From positions 2,035,832 through 2,099,831 of the forward strand of contig NZ_MLJI01000001.1 in NCBI RefSeq assembly GCF_002095535.1: DNA of 64,000 bases, written 5' to 3'. How positions within the stretch are numbered: position 1 is the stretch's first letter; every line of letters begins with the position of its first letter. This DNA is from Pantoea cypripedii. Lineage in GTDB: Bacteria; Pseudomonadota; Gammaproteobacteria; Enterobacterales; Enterobacteriaceae. A program made the position numbers and the translations under genes. Shown here piece after piece: positions 42,637 through 53,967 of the stretch. Under the pieces are notes generated by a model. It had not been told where the DNA came from. It ran no database searches and worked only from the letters and a program-made list of their open reading frames with translations.

Positions 42637-43928
42637 GCCTGACGTCTACCGCACTGACCCGTGAAGGCGTACCGTCGCTGCGCTGGCTGCGTATCATTCC
42701 GCCGATTCTGATCACCTGCATCATCTCGTATATGGATCGCGTCAATATTGCTTTTGCCATGCCGGGCGGGATGGATGCCGAGCTGGGCATCAGCGCCTCA
42801 ATGGCAGGGCTGGCAGGCGGCATCTTCTTTATTGGTTATCTGTTCCTGCAAGTGCCGGGCGGCAAGCTGGCGGTGTACGGCAACGGCAAACGTTTTATTG
42901 GCTGGTCGCTGCTGGCCTGGGCGGTGATCTCGATTCTTACCGGGCTGGCGACCAGTCAGTATCAGCTGCTGGCGCTGCGCTTTGCCCTTGGCGTGGCGGA
43001 AGGCGGCATGCTGCCGGTGGTGTTGACGATGATCGGCAACTGGTTCCCGGATAAAGAGCGAGGCCGTGCCAATGCCATCGTCATTATGTTTGTGCCGATC
43101 GCCGGGATCATTACCGCGCCGCTGTCTGGCTGGATCATCACCAACTGGGACTGGCGCATGCTGTTCTTTGTTGAAGGGGTGCTGTCGGTATTCGTCATGG
43201 CACTGTGGCTGTTCACCATCAGCAACCGCCCGCAGGAAGCCAAATGGATCTCTCCGGCGGAGAAGCAGTACCTGATCAAGACCCTGCATGACGAACAGTT
43301 GATGATCAAAGGCCAGAATACCCGCAAAGCCTCGCTGAGCCGGGTGATGCGCGAGCCAGTGATGTGGCGACTGATTCTGGTGAATTTTTTCTATCAGACC
43401 GGGATCTACGGCTACACCCTGTGGCTGCCGACCATCCTCAAAGGGCTGACCAACGGCAATGCTGAGAAAGTGGGGATGCTGGCGATTCTGCCGTATGTCG
43501 GGGCGATTTTTGGCATGTTTCTGTTCTCATCGCTGTCCGATGCCAGCGGTCGCCGCAAGATCTTCGTGGCACTGCCGCTGGCGGGCTTTGCCCTGTGTAT
43601 GGCGCTGTCAGTGCTGTTGCAGGCTCATGTCTGGTGGTCCTATGCCGCGCTGGTGGGTTGCGGGGTGTTTATCCAGTCGGCTGCCGGGGTGTTCTGGAGC
43701 ATTCCGCCGCGTCTGTTTAATGCGGAAGTGGCGGGCGGCGCGCGTGGCCTGATCAATGCGCTGGGCAATCTCGGCGGTTTCTGTGGCCCGTATATGGTGG
43801 GCGTGTTGATTGCTGAGTACAGCAAGGATGCCGGGGTTTATAGCCTGGCGATCTCGCTGGCGATTGCTTCCGTGCTGGCATTGACGTTACCGGCACGCTG
43901 CGACTCCGTGAAGCGGGAGGCGGCATGA
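42633..43928 (+). CDS. MFS transporter in the yia operon (YiaX2-like, replaces TRAP genes yiaMNO)
   Basis: A 431-residue protein with twelve membrane segments, of the anion:cation symporter branch (SYMDRVNIAFAMPGGM in helix 1, LRFALGVAEGGMLPVV, WFPDKERGRANAIV). It occupies exactly the place between yiaL and lyxK where E. coli carries the TRAP transporter genes. Klebsiella yia operons are known to hold an MFS gene (yiaX2) here. It probably imports a sugar acid such as 2,3-diketogulonate or a relative. It is coupled on both sides by ATGA overlaps. Confidence 0.9.
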   Translation: MSLTSTALTREGVPSLRWLRIIPPILITCIISYMDRVNIAFAMPGGMDAELGISASMAGLAGGIFFIGYLFLQVPGGKLAVYGNGKRFIGWSLLAWAVISILTGLATSQYQLLALRFALGVAEGGMLPVVLTMIGNWFPDKERGRANAIVIMFVPIAGIITAPLSGWIITNWDWRMLFFVEGVLSVFVMALWLFTISNRPQEAKWISPAEKQYLIKTLHDEQLMIKGQNTRKASLSRVMREPVMWRLILVNFFYQTGIYGYTLWLPTILKGLTNGNAEKVGMLAILPYVGAIFGMFLFSSLSDASGRRKIFVALPLAGFALCMALSVLLQAHVWWSYAALVGCGVFIQSAAGVFWSIPPRLFNAEVAGGARGLINALGNLGGFCGPYMVGVLIAEYSKDAGVYSLAISLAIASVLALTLPARCDSVKREAA

Positions 43929-45406
43929 ACAGCTGGTTAGGACTGGATTGCGGCGGCACCTTTATCAAGGCCGGGTTGTACGACGCGCAGGGCCGCGAAC
44001 TGGCGGTGGCGCGGCAAAATTTGCCGGTGCTGGTGCCGGAACCGGGCAGAGCCGAACGCGATATGACCCAGCTGTGGCAGCAGGCGGCGGCGGTGATCCG
44101 CGAGGTACTGACGCAAAGCGGGCAGGATGCGGCGCAGGTGGCGGGTATCGGCATCTCCGCGCAGGGCAAAGGGCTGTTCCTGCTGGATAAGCAACATCAG
44201 CCACTCGGCAATGGCATCCTGTCATCCGACCGACGTGCGCTGGCGTTGGTGCAGCAGTGGCAACGTGACGGTATGCCGCAACAGCTTTATCCGCAGACGC
44301 GTCAGACGCTGTGGACCGGCCACCCGGTGTCGCTGCTGCGCTGGATTAAACAACATGAACCCCAGCGTTATGCCGCCATCGGCAGCGTGTTGATGGCGCA
44401 TGATTACCTGCGTTTCTGTCTGACCGGGGAGCTGGCGTGTGAAGAGACCAACATCTCTGAATCCAATCTGTATGACATGCAGAGCGGTGGCTGGTCAGCG
44501 GCGCTGGCACAGACGTTAGCCATCGATGAAATCATCCCGGCGCTGCCGCCGATTATTGGTCCGACGCAGATTGCCGGTCATGTCACCGCCGGGGCGGCAG
44601 CGCTGACCGGCCTGCGTGCGGGCACGCCGGTGGTAGGTGGCTTGTTTGATGTGGTCTCCACCGCGGTCTGTGCCGGGTTGCATGATGAAACCCGGCTGAA
44701 CGCGGTGATGGGCACCTGGTCAGTCACCAGTGGCATTACCGACCGCATCATCGATGAAGTGCATTACCCGTTTGTCTATGGCCGCTACGCCATTGATGAC
44801 CAGTTCATCATCCATGACGCCAGCCCGACTTCGGCGGCGAACCTGGAATGGTTTTGTCAGCAATGGGGCATTGAGGATTACCAGCAGCTGAATAACTGGG
44901 TGGCGGAATTGCCCGCAGCCAGCAGTTCGTTGCTGTTCCTGCCGTTCCTGTATGGCTGCAACGCCGGGGCCGATCTGCACGGCAGTTTCTTTGGCATCCA
45001 GGCGGGCCATAGCCGGGCACATCTGGTGCAGGCGATCTATGAAGGGGTGGTGTTCTCGCACCTGACTCATCTCAACCGTATCCGCCAGCGTTTCCCGCGT
45101 GCCACCGCCCTGCGCCTGAGCGGCGGCCCGACCCGTTCCGCCCCCTGGATGCAAATGTTCGCCGACGCCAGCGGGATGCCGGTCGAAGTGCCGCAGATCG
45201 CCGAGAGCGGTTGTCTCGGTGCGGCGCTGGTGGCCCTGACCGGCACCGGTGCGTATGCCTCGCTGCAACAGGCGCAGCAGGCGCTTAACCCGGAAATTGT
45301 CACCTGGCAACCGGACAGTACCCGACACGCCCGTTATCTACAGAAATATCAACGTTATCAGCAGCTGGTGCAGGCTCTGGCGGCTGTACAAGGAGAGACC
45401 CCATGA
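43925..45406 (+). CDS. lyxK: L-xylulose/3-keto-L-gulonate kinase
   Basis: A 493-residue FGGY-family carbohydrate kinase. The N-terminal phosphate-binding loop LGLDCGGTFIKAGLYD, the catalytic region around LFDVVSTAVCAG and the C-terminal adenosine motif LRLSGGPTRSAPWMQMFAD are present. It corresponds to LyxK (YiaP), which phosphorylates L-xylulose and 3-keto-L-gulonate. It is followed by the decarboxylase and two epimerases that complete the route to D-xylulose 5-phosphate. Start and stop both overlap the neighbouring genes by 4 bp. Confidence 0.93.
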   Translation: MNSWLGLDCGGTFIKAGLYDAQGRELAVARQNLPVLVPEPGRAERDMTQLWQQAAAVIREVLTQSGQDAAQVAGIGISAQGKGLFLLDKQHQPLGNGILSSDRRALALVQQWQRDGMPQQLYPQTRQTLWTGHPVSLLRWIKQHEPQRYAAIGSVLMAHDYLRFCLTGELACEETNISESNLYDMQSGGWSAALAQTLAIDEIIPALPPIIGPTQIAGHVTAGAAALTGLRAGTPVVGGLFDVVSTAVCAGLHDETRLNAVMGTWSVTSGITDRIIDEVHYPFVYGRYAIDDQFIIHDASPTSAANLEWFCQQWGIEDYQQLNNWVAELPAASSSLLFLPFLYGCNAGADLHGSFFGIQAGHSRAHLVQAIYEGVVFSHLTHLNRIRQRFPRATALRLSGGPTRSAPWMQMFADASGMPVEVPQIAESGCLGAALVALTGTGAYASLQQAQQALNPEIVTWQPDSTRHARYLQKYQRYQQLVQALAAVQGETP

Positions 45407-46059
45407 GCCTTCCTTTGCTCCAGCTGGCGCTGGATCACACCGACCTCGATGCCGCACTCAGCACCGCGCAGCAGCTGCATCAGCAGGTCGATATCATCGA
45501 AGCCGGCACCATTTTATGTTTCAGCGCGGGCATTGAGGCGGTACGCCGTCTGCGTCAGCAGCATCCAGGCAAAACCCTGGTGGCCGATTTCAAAGTGGCG
45601 GATGCCGGGGCCACGCTGGCCCGCATGGCATTCGATGCCGGTGCTAACTGGATGACGGTAATTTGTGCCGCGCCGCTGGCGACCTTCGCCACCGCACTGG
45701 AGGTGGCGCGCGAGTATCAGGGCGATATCCAGATCGAGCTGTTTGGTCACTGGACGCTGGATGATGCGCGGCAGTGGCGCAGTCTCGGGCTGACGCAGGC
45801 TATTTACCACCGGGGCCGCGATGCGCAGGCCAGTGGTCAGCAGTGGAGCCAGCAGGATCTCGATGCGATGCAGGCGTTATCGGATATGGGGTTTGCGCTT
45901 TCCATTACCGGGGGGATCACCCCGGCCGAACTGCCGCAGTTTCGCAATATCGACGTAAAAGCGTTTATCGCCGGGCGCGCGCTGAGTGACAGTGTCACCG
46001 GTGTCGAGACCGCCAGCCAATTTCATCAGGCCATTGCCAACATCTGGGGAACACCATGA
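45403..46059 (+). CDS. sgbH: 3-keto-L-gulonate-6-phosphate decarboxylase
   Basis: A 218-residue orotidine-monophosphate-decarboxylase-superfamily enzyme. Key sites are visible: [12 protein letters not shown] at the N-terminus, the catalytic D-x-K-x-x-D in [14 protein letters not shown]-like IEAGTILC, and [12 protein letters not shown] for phosphate binding. It removes CO2 from 3-keto-L-gulonate 6-phosphate to give L-xylulose 5-phosphate using Mg2+. It is equivalent to SgbH/UlaD; the yia context favours SgbH. Four-base overlaps couple it to lyxK and sgbU. Confidence 0.94.
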   Translation: MSLPLLQLALDHTDLDAALSTAQQLHQQVDIIEAGTILCFSAGIEAVRRLRQQHPGKTLVADFKVADAGATLARMAFDAGANWMTVICAAPLATFATALEVAREYQGDIQIELFGHWTLDDARQWRSLGLTQAIYHRGRDAQASGQQWSQQDLDAMQALSDMGFALSITGGITPAELPQFRNIDVKAFIAGRALSDSVTGVETASQFHQAIANIWGTP

Positions 46060-46916
46060 AACGCCAGCATCCACTGGGAATCTATGAGAAAGCGCTGCCC
46101 GCCCATCTGACCTGGCCGGAACGCCTCGCGTTGGCGAAAGCCTGCGGCTTCGACTTTGTCGAAATGTCGGTCGATGAGACCGATGAACGGCTGGCACGGC
46201 TGGACTGGAGCAAAGAGCAGCGTCTGTCGCTGGTTAACGCGATGATTGAAACCGGCGTCACCATTCCGTCGATGTGCCTGTCCGGGCATCGCCGCTTTCC
46301 GTTCGGCAGTCACGATGCGGCGACGCGTCAGCGTGCCGATGACCTGATGGATCGGGCGATCCAGTTGGCAAAGGATGTCGGCATTCGCACTATCCAGCTG
46401 GCGGGGTATGACGTCTACTACGAACCGCACGATGCCGGGACGGTGGAGCGCTTTGCCGCCGGGTTATCGCGCGCGGTGGAACGCGCGGCGGCGGCCCAGG
46501 TGATGCTGGCGGTGGAAATTATGGATACCGAATTTATCAACGCCATCAGCAAATGGAAGGTGTGGGAGCAGCAGCAGGCTTCGCCGTGGTTCTCGGTCTA
46601 TCCCGATGTCGGCAACCTCAGCGCCTGGGGTAATGACGTCACCGCCGAACTGACGCTGGGCATTGATCGTATCGCCGCCATCCATCTGAAGGATACCCAG
46701 CCGGTAACCGCCGATTCGCCCGGCCAATTCCGTGATGTGCCATTTGGTCAGGGCTGCGTCGATTTTGTCAGCGTGTTCCGCACGCTCAAACAGCTGAACT
46801 ATCGCGGTGCGTTTCTGATTGAGATGTGGACGGAAAAAGCCGAGGAGCCCGTGGCGGAGATCGTGCAGGCGCGGCGCTGGATTGAACAGAAAATGCAGGA
46901 AGGGGGATTATTATGA
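46056..46916 (+). CDS. sgbU: L-xylulose-5-phosphate 3-epimerase
   Basis: A 286-residue TIM-barrel epimerase (AP endonuclease 2 / xylose-isomerase-like fold). Visible marks are LGIYEKALP, the metal ligands in VDETDERL...[34 protein letters not shown] and IHLKDTQPV. It converts L-xylulose 5-phosphate to L-ribulose 5-phosphate for SgbE. Length and order match SgbU/UlaE. It is coupled to the neighbours by ATGA overlaps. Confidence 0.94.
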   Translation: MKRQHPLGIYEKALPAHLTWPERLALAKACGFDFVEMSVDETDERLARLDWSKEQRLSLVNAMIETGVTIPSMCLSGHRRFPFGSHDAATRQRADDLMDRAIQLAKDVGIRTIQLAGYDVYYEPHDAGTVERFAAGLSRAVERAAAAQVMLAVEIMDTEFINAISKWKVWEQQQASPWFSVYPDVGNLSAWGNDVTAELTLGIDRIAAIHLKDTQPVTADSPGQFRDVPFGQGCVDFVSVFRTLKQLNYRGAFLIEMWTEKAEEPVAEIVQARRWIEQKMQEGGLL

Positions 46917-47611
46917 GCTTATCAACGTTGAAACAACAGGTGCTGGACGCCAATCTGGCGTTGCCGCGCCATCACCTCGTCACCTTTACCTGGGGCAATG
47001 TCAGCGCCATCGATCGCGCCAGTGGCCTGGTGGCGATCAAACCTTCCGGCGTGGAGTATGACGGTATGACGGTGGAGGACATCGTGGTGCTGGAACTGGA
47101 AAGCGGACGCATCGTTGAAGGTAGCAAGAAACCGTCGTCGGATACCGCCACCCATCTGGCGTTGTATCGTGCTTTTACTGATATCGGCGGCATTGTGCAT
47201 ACCCATTCACGCCATGCCACCATCTGGTCACAGGCCGGGCAGGACTTGCCCGCCTGGGGCACCACCCACGCCGACTACTTCTATGGCACCATTCCCTGTA
47301 CTCGTTTGATGACCGAACAGGAAATCGTCAATCAGTACGAACACAACACCGGCGAGGTGATTATCGAAACTTTCCGTTCGCGCGGTATCAGCCCGACGGC
47401 GATCCCGGCAGTGCTGGTCAATGCTCATGGTCCCTTCGCCTGGGGTAAAGACGCGGAGAACGCGGTACACAACGCGGTGGTGCTGGAAGAGATTGCTTAT
47501 ATGGGGATTTTCTCGCGTCAGCTGACGCCGGGGATAAAAGATATGCCGCAGGATTTGCTGGATAAGCATTTTCTCAGGAAACATGGCGCTAACGCCTATT
47601 ACGGGCAGTAA
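46913..47611 (+). CDS. sgbE: L-ribulose-5-phosphate 4-epimerase
   Basis: A 232-residue class II aldolase-fold epimerase of the AraD/SgbE/UlaF group. It shows [26 protein letters not shown], the zinc histidines in [10 protein letters not shown] and the later H in [11 protein letters not shown]. It converts L-ribulose 5-phosphate to D-xylulose 5-phosphate, which enters the pentose phosphate pathway. It is the last gene of the operon; a REP-like hairpin follows 14 bp behind its stop and faces the convergent aldolase gene. Confidence 0.94.
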   Translation: MSLSTLKQQVLDANLALPRHHLVTFTWGNVSAIDRASGLVAIKPSGVEYDGMTVEDIVVLELESGRIVEGSKKPSSDTATHLALYRAFTDIGGIVHTHSRHATIWSQAGQDLPAWGTTHADYFYGTIPCTRLMTEQEIVNQYEHNTGEVIIETFRSRGISPTAIPAVLVNAHGPFAWGKDAENAVHNAVVLEEIAYMGIFSRQLTPGIKDMPQDLLDKHFLRKHGANAYYGQ

Positions 47612-47625
47612 AACGGTACGGATTG

Positions 47626-47653
47626 GTAGAGGCGCGATTTATCGCGCCACTAC
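47626..47653. repeat. REP-like perfect hairpin between convergent sgbE and kbaY
   Basis: GTAG-A-GGCGCGAT and ATCGCGCC-A-CTAC pair along 12 of 13 positions across a two-base loop. It may act as a bidirectional terminator or mRNA stabiliser for both operons. Confidence 0.8.
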
Positions 47654-47657
47654 TTGA

Positions 47658-49684
<2,027 letters not shown>

Positions 49685-49787
49685 CACAATATCCTTAAGA
49701 TTAAGCCGTTACTGAAAGCCAGTCCGATAGTTTCACTACCTTTCTTTTTGCTGTCGTTTGGTTATATAAACTGATAAGGCAATCTAC

Positions 49788-49809
49788 AAGAAAGGAAATG
49801 AAACTTCAA
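49788..49809 (-). promoter_or_regulatory. AgaR-type operator candidate before agaS
   Basis: GAAA begins at 49790, 49795 and 49800, an exact 5-bp phase (on the agaS strand TTTC-A-TTTC-C-TTTC). Further GAAAG runs follow to 49834. This fits the repeated TTTC pattern known for E. coli AgaR sites. Apart from this and a REP unit, the 49685-49980 region shows no gene. Confidence 0.58.
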
Positions 49810-49845
49810 CATGAGAAAGAAAGAAAAGGAAAGGTGTGCGTCGTT

Positions 49846-49867
49846 ACGCGATAAATCGCGTCGCAAC
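49846..49867 (-). repeat. REP-like element (diverged type A)
   Basis: ACGCGATAAATCGCGT followed by CGCAAC is a type A unit on the - strand with changed flanks (CAAC in place of CTAC). Confidence 0.65.
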
Positions 49868-49980
49868 AAATTCGTGCAGAGGTGTTGGATTTTATTCAGA
49901 AGAAAGGAAGATAACGGGCAGAAGAGAATGGCGAGGGATATTTAACGGAAAAAAACAAAGCGGTAATAATATTTACCGCA

Positions 49981-50217
49981 TTAACCAGAAATAAACATCA
50001 ACCAGCCGATGATGCTCACAGCGGACGTTAAAATATAGCCGACACCTTCACCTGTCATATAACGACGCATGGTCATATCTAACTGACCTACTTTAATTTT
50101 TTCACGCTGTTCGTCGTCAGTGGCGTTCAGGATAGTACGAAATGCCGCGATACCATTGGTGAGAAACAGCGAGCAAATAGCGGCAACAGTCAGGGTTAAT
50201 ACGTTATGCATGGTCAT
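49981..50217 (-). CDS. Small two-helix membrane protein of unknown function
   Basis: A 78-residue protein if ATG 50217 is used (ATG 50211 is an alternative; no strong ribosome site is seen for either). Two hydrophobic segments (LTLTVAAICSLFLTNGIAA and GYILTSAVSIIGWLMFISG) enclose a polar loop with TDDEQREKIKVGQLDMTMRR. The coherent two-helix design with a charged loop argues for a real inner-membrane protein. I do not recognise the family. It stands alone between agaS and the deacetylase gene. Confidence 0.6.
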   Translation of the reverse strand: MTMHNVLTLTVAAICSLFLTNGIAAFRTILNATDDEQREKIKVGQLDMTMRRYMTGEGVGYILTSAVSIIGWLMFISG

Positions 50218-50334
50218 AGGCTTCAATCAGTTTGTCTGTCGAAGTTTTATTCTATGGCAAAAGCTGAAGCGCTTCAGTTCAAATTTAGCTATCAATGTTA
50301 TTGATCAAATTTTATTTGAACATCGCGGGAAATC

Positions 50335-50430
50335 GCGCGATAAATCGCGCCGCTACGGCTCGGTGCGGTTATTGGCCTGGTCGGCATGAATGCCGCCCCT
50401 ACATCTGTAGGGTGCGAATTTATTCGCACC
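50335..50430. repeat. Composite REP cluster: type A unit followed by the type B pair
   Basis: A type A unit on the - strand (50335-50356) is followed by the type B pair: GGTCGGCATGAATGCCG (50379 onward) and GTAGGG with TGCGAATTTATTCGCA (50407-50430). The type B pair is the same two-unit arrangement as at 1829-1882. Confidence 0.78.
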
Positions 50431-50454
50431 AGGGATTGACGCTCAAGACGGTAG

Positions 50455-51582
50455 CTACCCTACCGCCACACCCTTAACCCATAGCTGCTGGGGATACAGC
50501 TGGTCATTCAGCGCCAGCAGATTGGCCTGTTTCCCCGGTGCGAGGGTGCCCAGCTGATGCGCTATGCCCAGCAGGCGCGCCGGATGCAGGCTGGCCATCT
50601 CAATCGCCTGTTGGCTGCTGACGCCGCCGTGGGCGACCATATTGCGTACCGCGGCATCCAGCGCCAGCGTGCTGCCAGCCAGACCCCCTTGCGCCGTGCG
50701 CACCACACCCGCCCGCATCTCCACATCGTGACCACAAATTGAGTACAGCCCATCGGGCATTCCGGCGGCTCGCATGGCGTCAGTAATCAGAATGATGCGT
50801 TGCTGCGCGCATTGGCAGGTGAGGCGCAGGACCGCCGGATGGACATGATGACCATCGGCGATCAGCTCCAGCCAGGCGCGCGCGTCGCTTAATCCCGCGC
50901 CCGTCATGCCCGGTTCGCGATGATGCAAACCGCGCATACCATTGAAGCAATGTACCAGGCCATCGGCACCGGCATCCAGCGCTGCCAGCGTCTGGTCATA
51001 ACTGGCGGCGCTGTGCCCCAGCATCACGCGAACTCCCCGTGCTTTCAGATGACGAATGGCCGCCAGCGCCGCAGGTTTTTCCGGGGCCAGCGCTACCATG
51101 CGCAGCGTGCCTTGCGCCACCTCGATCAGTTGATCGATCTCGTTGATATCCAGCTCGCGGAACCATTCGGGCAGGTGTGCACCGCGATTTTCGGCGGTAA
51201 ACCAGGGGCCTTCAAGGTAACTGCCCAGCAGCTGAGCACCGGACGGATGATGGCGATAAGCAGCGACGCGCCTTAACGCCTCGACGATTTCTGGCAGCGG
51301 GGCGGTGACGGTGGTTGCCAGCCAGGCACCGACTCCTTCGCCTGCCTTATGTTGTGCCAGCGTCAGCAACGCCGAGGGATCGTCATCCATCACATCCACG
51401 CCCGCACCGCCATGCACATGGGTATCGATATAGGCCGGGCACAGCAGCTCCGCATCCCGCCGCGTCTCGCCGGGGGCGATGGGCTGGATGGCAGTAATGA
51501 TGCCATCTACCAGGTGCAGCTGCTGTTCATCGCGCCAGCCTTCCGCGCACAGTAAGCGCTGCGCCCGAATAATCTGTTCCAT
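50455..51582 (-). CDS. agaA: N-acetylgalactosamine/N-acetylglucosamine-6-phosphate deacetylase
   Basis: A 375-residue amidohydrolase of the NagA/AgaA family. It shows the metal-site entry PAYIDTHVHGGAGVDVMD, GSYLEGPWF with the Glu ligand, GHSAASYDQ, HCFNGMRGLHHREPG and the catalytic Asp in LITDAMRAAGMPDG. It removes acetate from the 6-phosphorylated N-acetyl-amino sugar. The neighbours kbaZ, kbaY and agaS point to GalNAc 6-phosphate as the substrate (inference). ATG 51582 lies 13 nt after the kbaZ stop with GGAG sites ahead. Confidence 0.92.
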   Translation of the reverse strand: MEQIIRAQRLLCAEGWRDEQQLHLVDGIITAIQPIAPGETRRDAELLCPAYIDTHVHGGAGVDVMDDDPSALLTLAQHKAGEGVGAWLATTVTAPLPEIVEALRRVAAYRHHPSGAQLLGSYLEGPWFTAENRGAHLPEWFRELDINEIDQLIEVAQGTLRMVALAPEKPAALAAIRHLKARGVRVMLGHSAASYDQTLAALDAGADGLVHCFNGMRGLHHREPGMTGAGLSDARAWLELIADGHHVHPAVLRLTCQCAQQRIILITDAMRAAGMPDGLYSICGHDVEMRAGVVRTAQGGLAGSTLALDAAVRNMVAHGGVSSQQAIEMASLHPARLLGIAHQLGTLAPGKQANLLALNDQLYPQQLWVKGVAVG

Positions 51583-51595
51583 CTCTCCGGCTCCT

Positions 51596-52876
51596 TTAAG
51601 CAGGCTGGCAGGCGTAATGATACTGTTGCAGCACATCCTGAATATGATCGATTAACAATGCATGGGGAGTGGCAGGCAGCTGACCCTGGCGCACTTTGTT
51701 GTATTGCAGCGGCAGATACTGGCTGATCAGCGGCAACGGGAGTGGGGTATCCGCCAGATTGCGGATCAGCACCTTAAACGCATCGGCAATCTGCGCATCC
51801 GGCCAGTAGTAGCGCACCCGGTCCGAATAGCTAAAGCCGCGCGCCAGGCGGCGAGTGTAGCTATCGCCGTGATAATGACTTTGCCAGTAGCCGGGTTTGT
51901 CGAGCATCACATCCTCCAGCACGGTGCGCAGGTGGGAACAGGCTTTGGCACTCAGCAGTTCCTCTTCGATGCTGGCGAGGGAAAACAGCGCTTCGCGCAG
52001 GGCAAAGGTTAACGCCGGGCCGACTTTCAGAATGGCGAAATGGTCGATAACCAGCTGGCGCAGCGCTTCAGGGGTTTGATAGTCGGTGGAGTGGGCTTCG
52101 AACAGCGGCCGTCCGGCGGCTTCCGCCCACTGGCGCAGTTGCTGCGCTTTTTGTGGTTGATAATCAATGATGTGCGTATGGTCAAACTCTACGCCAGGCT
52201 GCACCACCAGACCGATAATGCGTGGCCATAGCTCAGACAACCCCTGTTGCTCAAAGGCATGGTGGTGCGCCAGTAGCGTGGCCTGCGCCGCTTCCGGGGT
52301 GGTGACGGCCAGTTCGGTCAGGGTTTCGTGAGCGCCACCGGGTACCGGGACTTCCGTGCCGATGACATACACCAGATCACGGCAGCCGAAATGCTGCTGG
52401 CAGGTTTCCTCGGCAATCGCTGCCAGTCGCGCGGCGCGTTGCGCCACAATGGCATCGGTCAGCGGCACCGGATCATCGGCACAGGACATGCTGCAATCGA
52501 GATGGATTTTCTTAAAGCCCGCCTGCACATAATGGGCAATTAACACCTCGGCATGTTGCATCGCCACCCCGGCAGCTTCCTTTTGCCAGCGATTAGGGCC
52601 GAGATGGTCGCCGCCGAGAATCAGCTGTTCACGCGGAAACTGGCAGGTATCCGCCAGCTGCCAGAGAAAATCACGAAAGTCTGCTGGCGTCATGCCGGTA
52701 TAACCACCGGTCTGATCCACCTGGTTGGAGGTGGCTTCGACCAGCAGCGGTTGCTGGCGATCGCGGGCAAAGCACAGCGCGGCCTCCAGCACTAACGGGT
52801 GAGCAGAGCAAACGGAGAAGAGTCCATTTTGCTCTCCTTGCTGATGACGGGTGATAATTTCAGTCAGTAGTTTCAC
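51596..52876 (-). CDS. kbaZ: Tagatose-bisphosphate aldolase accessory subunit (KbaZ/GatZ/AgaZ)
   Basis: A 426-residue protein with the family's [16 protein letters not shown] opening, [43 protein letters not shown] and [12 protein letters not shown]. It has the aldolase-like barrel and is needed for full activity and stability of KbaY. The start is GTG at 52876: GGAG precedes it by 6 nt and the protein then begins as its homologues do, whereas the longer reading adds nine unrelated residues. It is transcribed with the deacetylase gene, divergent from agaR. Confidence 0.92.
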   Translation of the reverse strand: MKLLTEIITRHQQGEQNGLFSVCSAHPLVLEAALCFARDRQQPLLVEATSNQVDQTGGYTGMTPADFRDFLWQLADTCQFPREQLILGGDHLGPNRWQKEAAGVAMQHAEVLIAHYVQAGFKKIHLDCSMSCADDPVPLTDAIVAQRAARLAAIAEETCQQHFGCRDLVYVIGTEVPVPGGAHETLTELAVTTPEAAQATLLAHHHAFEQQGLSELWPRIIGLVVQPGVEFDHTHIIDYQPQKAQQLRQWAEAAGRPLFEAHSTDYQTPEALRQLVIDHFAILKVGPALTFALREALFSLASIEEELLSAKACSHLRTVLEDVMLDKPGYWQSHYHGDSYTRRLARGFSYSDRVRYYWPDAQIADAFKVLIRNLADTPLPLPLISQYLPLQYNKVRQGQLPATPHALLIDHIQDVLQQYHYACQPA

Positions 52877-52910
52877 TTTCAGCTCCACAGGGTAAGATAC
52901 CACCCATCAA

Positions 52911-53110
52911 TCTTTCACAATCTTTCTTTTGTGTCGGGTGGCGATTGATGAAAACATAATGAAAGCTACCAGATGCGTAAAATGAAAGGCAAGAAAAAGA
53001 TAACGCAAGGTTAAAAAGCGTTTTGTCCGTCACTCGTGGATGGCAAAGGTTGCATTTGCCCGAAAGAAAGGTGTTAATAGCCCAATCGAAATAAAACGAA
53101 AGCAATGAAT
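52911..53110. promoter_or_regulatory. AgaR-type operator candidates between kbaZ and agaR
   Basis: Two phased tracts are seen: TTTCA-CAATC-TTTCT-TTTGT (52913-52932) near kbaZ, and GAAAT-AAAAC-GAAAG (53088-53102) just before agaR. Single GAAAG boxes lie at 52971, 52984 and 53062. The 248-bp divergent region holds no other gene. Confidence 0.55.
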
Positions 53111-53124
53111 GGCAGGCTAACCTT

Positions 53125-53934
53125 ATGCAGCATTCTGATAATCCGATGGAAAAAAGCGTGGCGGCGACCAGCGAGCGCCGCGAGCAGATTATTCAAAAAT
53201 TACGCCAGCAGGGTAGCGTGCAGGTGAATGATCTCGCTGCGCTTTACGGGGTTTCCACCGTCACCATTCGTAACGATCTGGCGTTTCTGGAAAAGCAGGG
53301 GATTGCGGTTCGCGTGTACGGTGGGGCGCTGATCTGTGATAACGGCCAGGGAACAGCGGAGCCTTCGGTGAAGGACAAAAGTTCGCTGAATATTTCGGCG
53401 AAACGCAGCATCGCCAGCGTGGCTGCCGAGCTGATTAAACCGGGCCATCGGGTGATCCTTGATTCCGGCACCACCACCTTTGAGATTGCCCGCCATATGC
53501 GCCAGCATCAGAATGTCATCGCCATGACCAACGGGATGAACGTTGCCAACGCCCTGGTGGAAGCGGAAGGGGTGGAAGTGCTGATGACCGGCGGCCATTT
53601 GCGCCGCCAGTCGCTGTCGTTTTATGGTGACCAGGCCGATCATTCGTTGCAGAACTACCATTTTGACCTGCTGTTTCTCGGCGTCGATGCCATCGATCTG
53701 GATCGCGGCATCAGCACCCATAACGAGGATGAAGCGCGCCTGAATCGTCGCATGTGCGAGGTGGCGGAACGCATCATTGTGGTCACCGACTCCAGCAAAT
53801 TTAACCGTTCCAGCCTGCACAAAATCATCGATACCCAGCGTATCCATATGATCATCACCGACGACAGCATTCCGCAGAACAGCCTCGAAGGGCTGCGTCG
53901 GGCGGGGATTGAAGTGGTGCTGGTCAGCCAGTAA
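53125..53934 (+). CDS. agaR: DeoR-family repressor AgaR
   Basis: A 269-residue DeoR regulator almost identical in motif order to E. coli Aga[21 protein letters not shown] and [18 protein letters not shown] (winged helix), then [34 protein letters not shown] and [18 protein letters not shown]. AgaR represses N-acetylgalactosamine and galactosamine genes and is relieved by a sugar phosphate. ATG 53125 matches the homologue's N-terminal length. It is divergent from kbaZ, with phased GAAA sites on both sides, and ends 33 bp from a convergent oxidoreductase gene across a hairpin. Confidence 0.94.
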   Translation: MQHSDNPMEKSVAATSERREQIIQKLRQQGSVQVNDLAALYGVSTVTIRNDLAFLEKQGIAVRVYGGALICDNGQGTAEPSVKDKSSLNISAKRSIASVAAELIKPGHRVILDSGTTTFEIARHMRQHQNVIAMTNGMNVANALVEAEGVEVLMTGGHLRRQSLSFYGDQADHSLQNYHFDLLFLGVDAIDLDRGISTHNEDEARLNRRMCEVAERIIVVTDSSKFNRSSLHKIIDTQRIHMIITDDSIPQNSLEGLRRAGIEVVLVSQ

Positions 53935-53938
53935 GCAT

Positions 53939-53960
53939 TGCGGGCGCTGATACGCCCGCA
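53939..53960. terminator. Hairpin between convergent agaR and Gfo/Idh genes
   Basis: TGCGGGCG-CTGATA-CGCCCGCA is an 8-bp perfect GC-rich stem with a 6-nt loop. No strong T run follows on either strand, so efficiency is uncertain. Confidence 0.5.
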
Positions 53961-53967
53961 TCAAAAC

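Noticed and set aside
41147..47611. L-ascorbate ula operon
   Set aside because: No ulaABC PTS or ulaG lactonase genes; yiaK, yiaL and lyxK with a YiaJ-type regulator identify the yia/sgb type.
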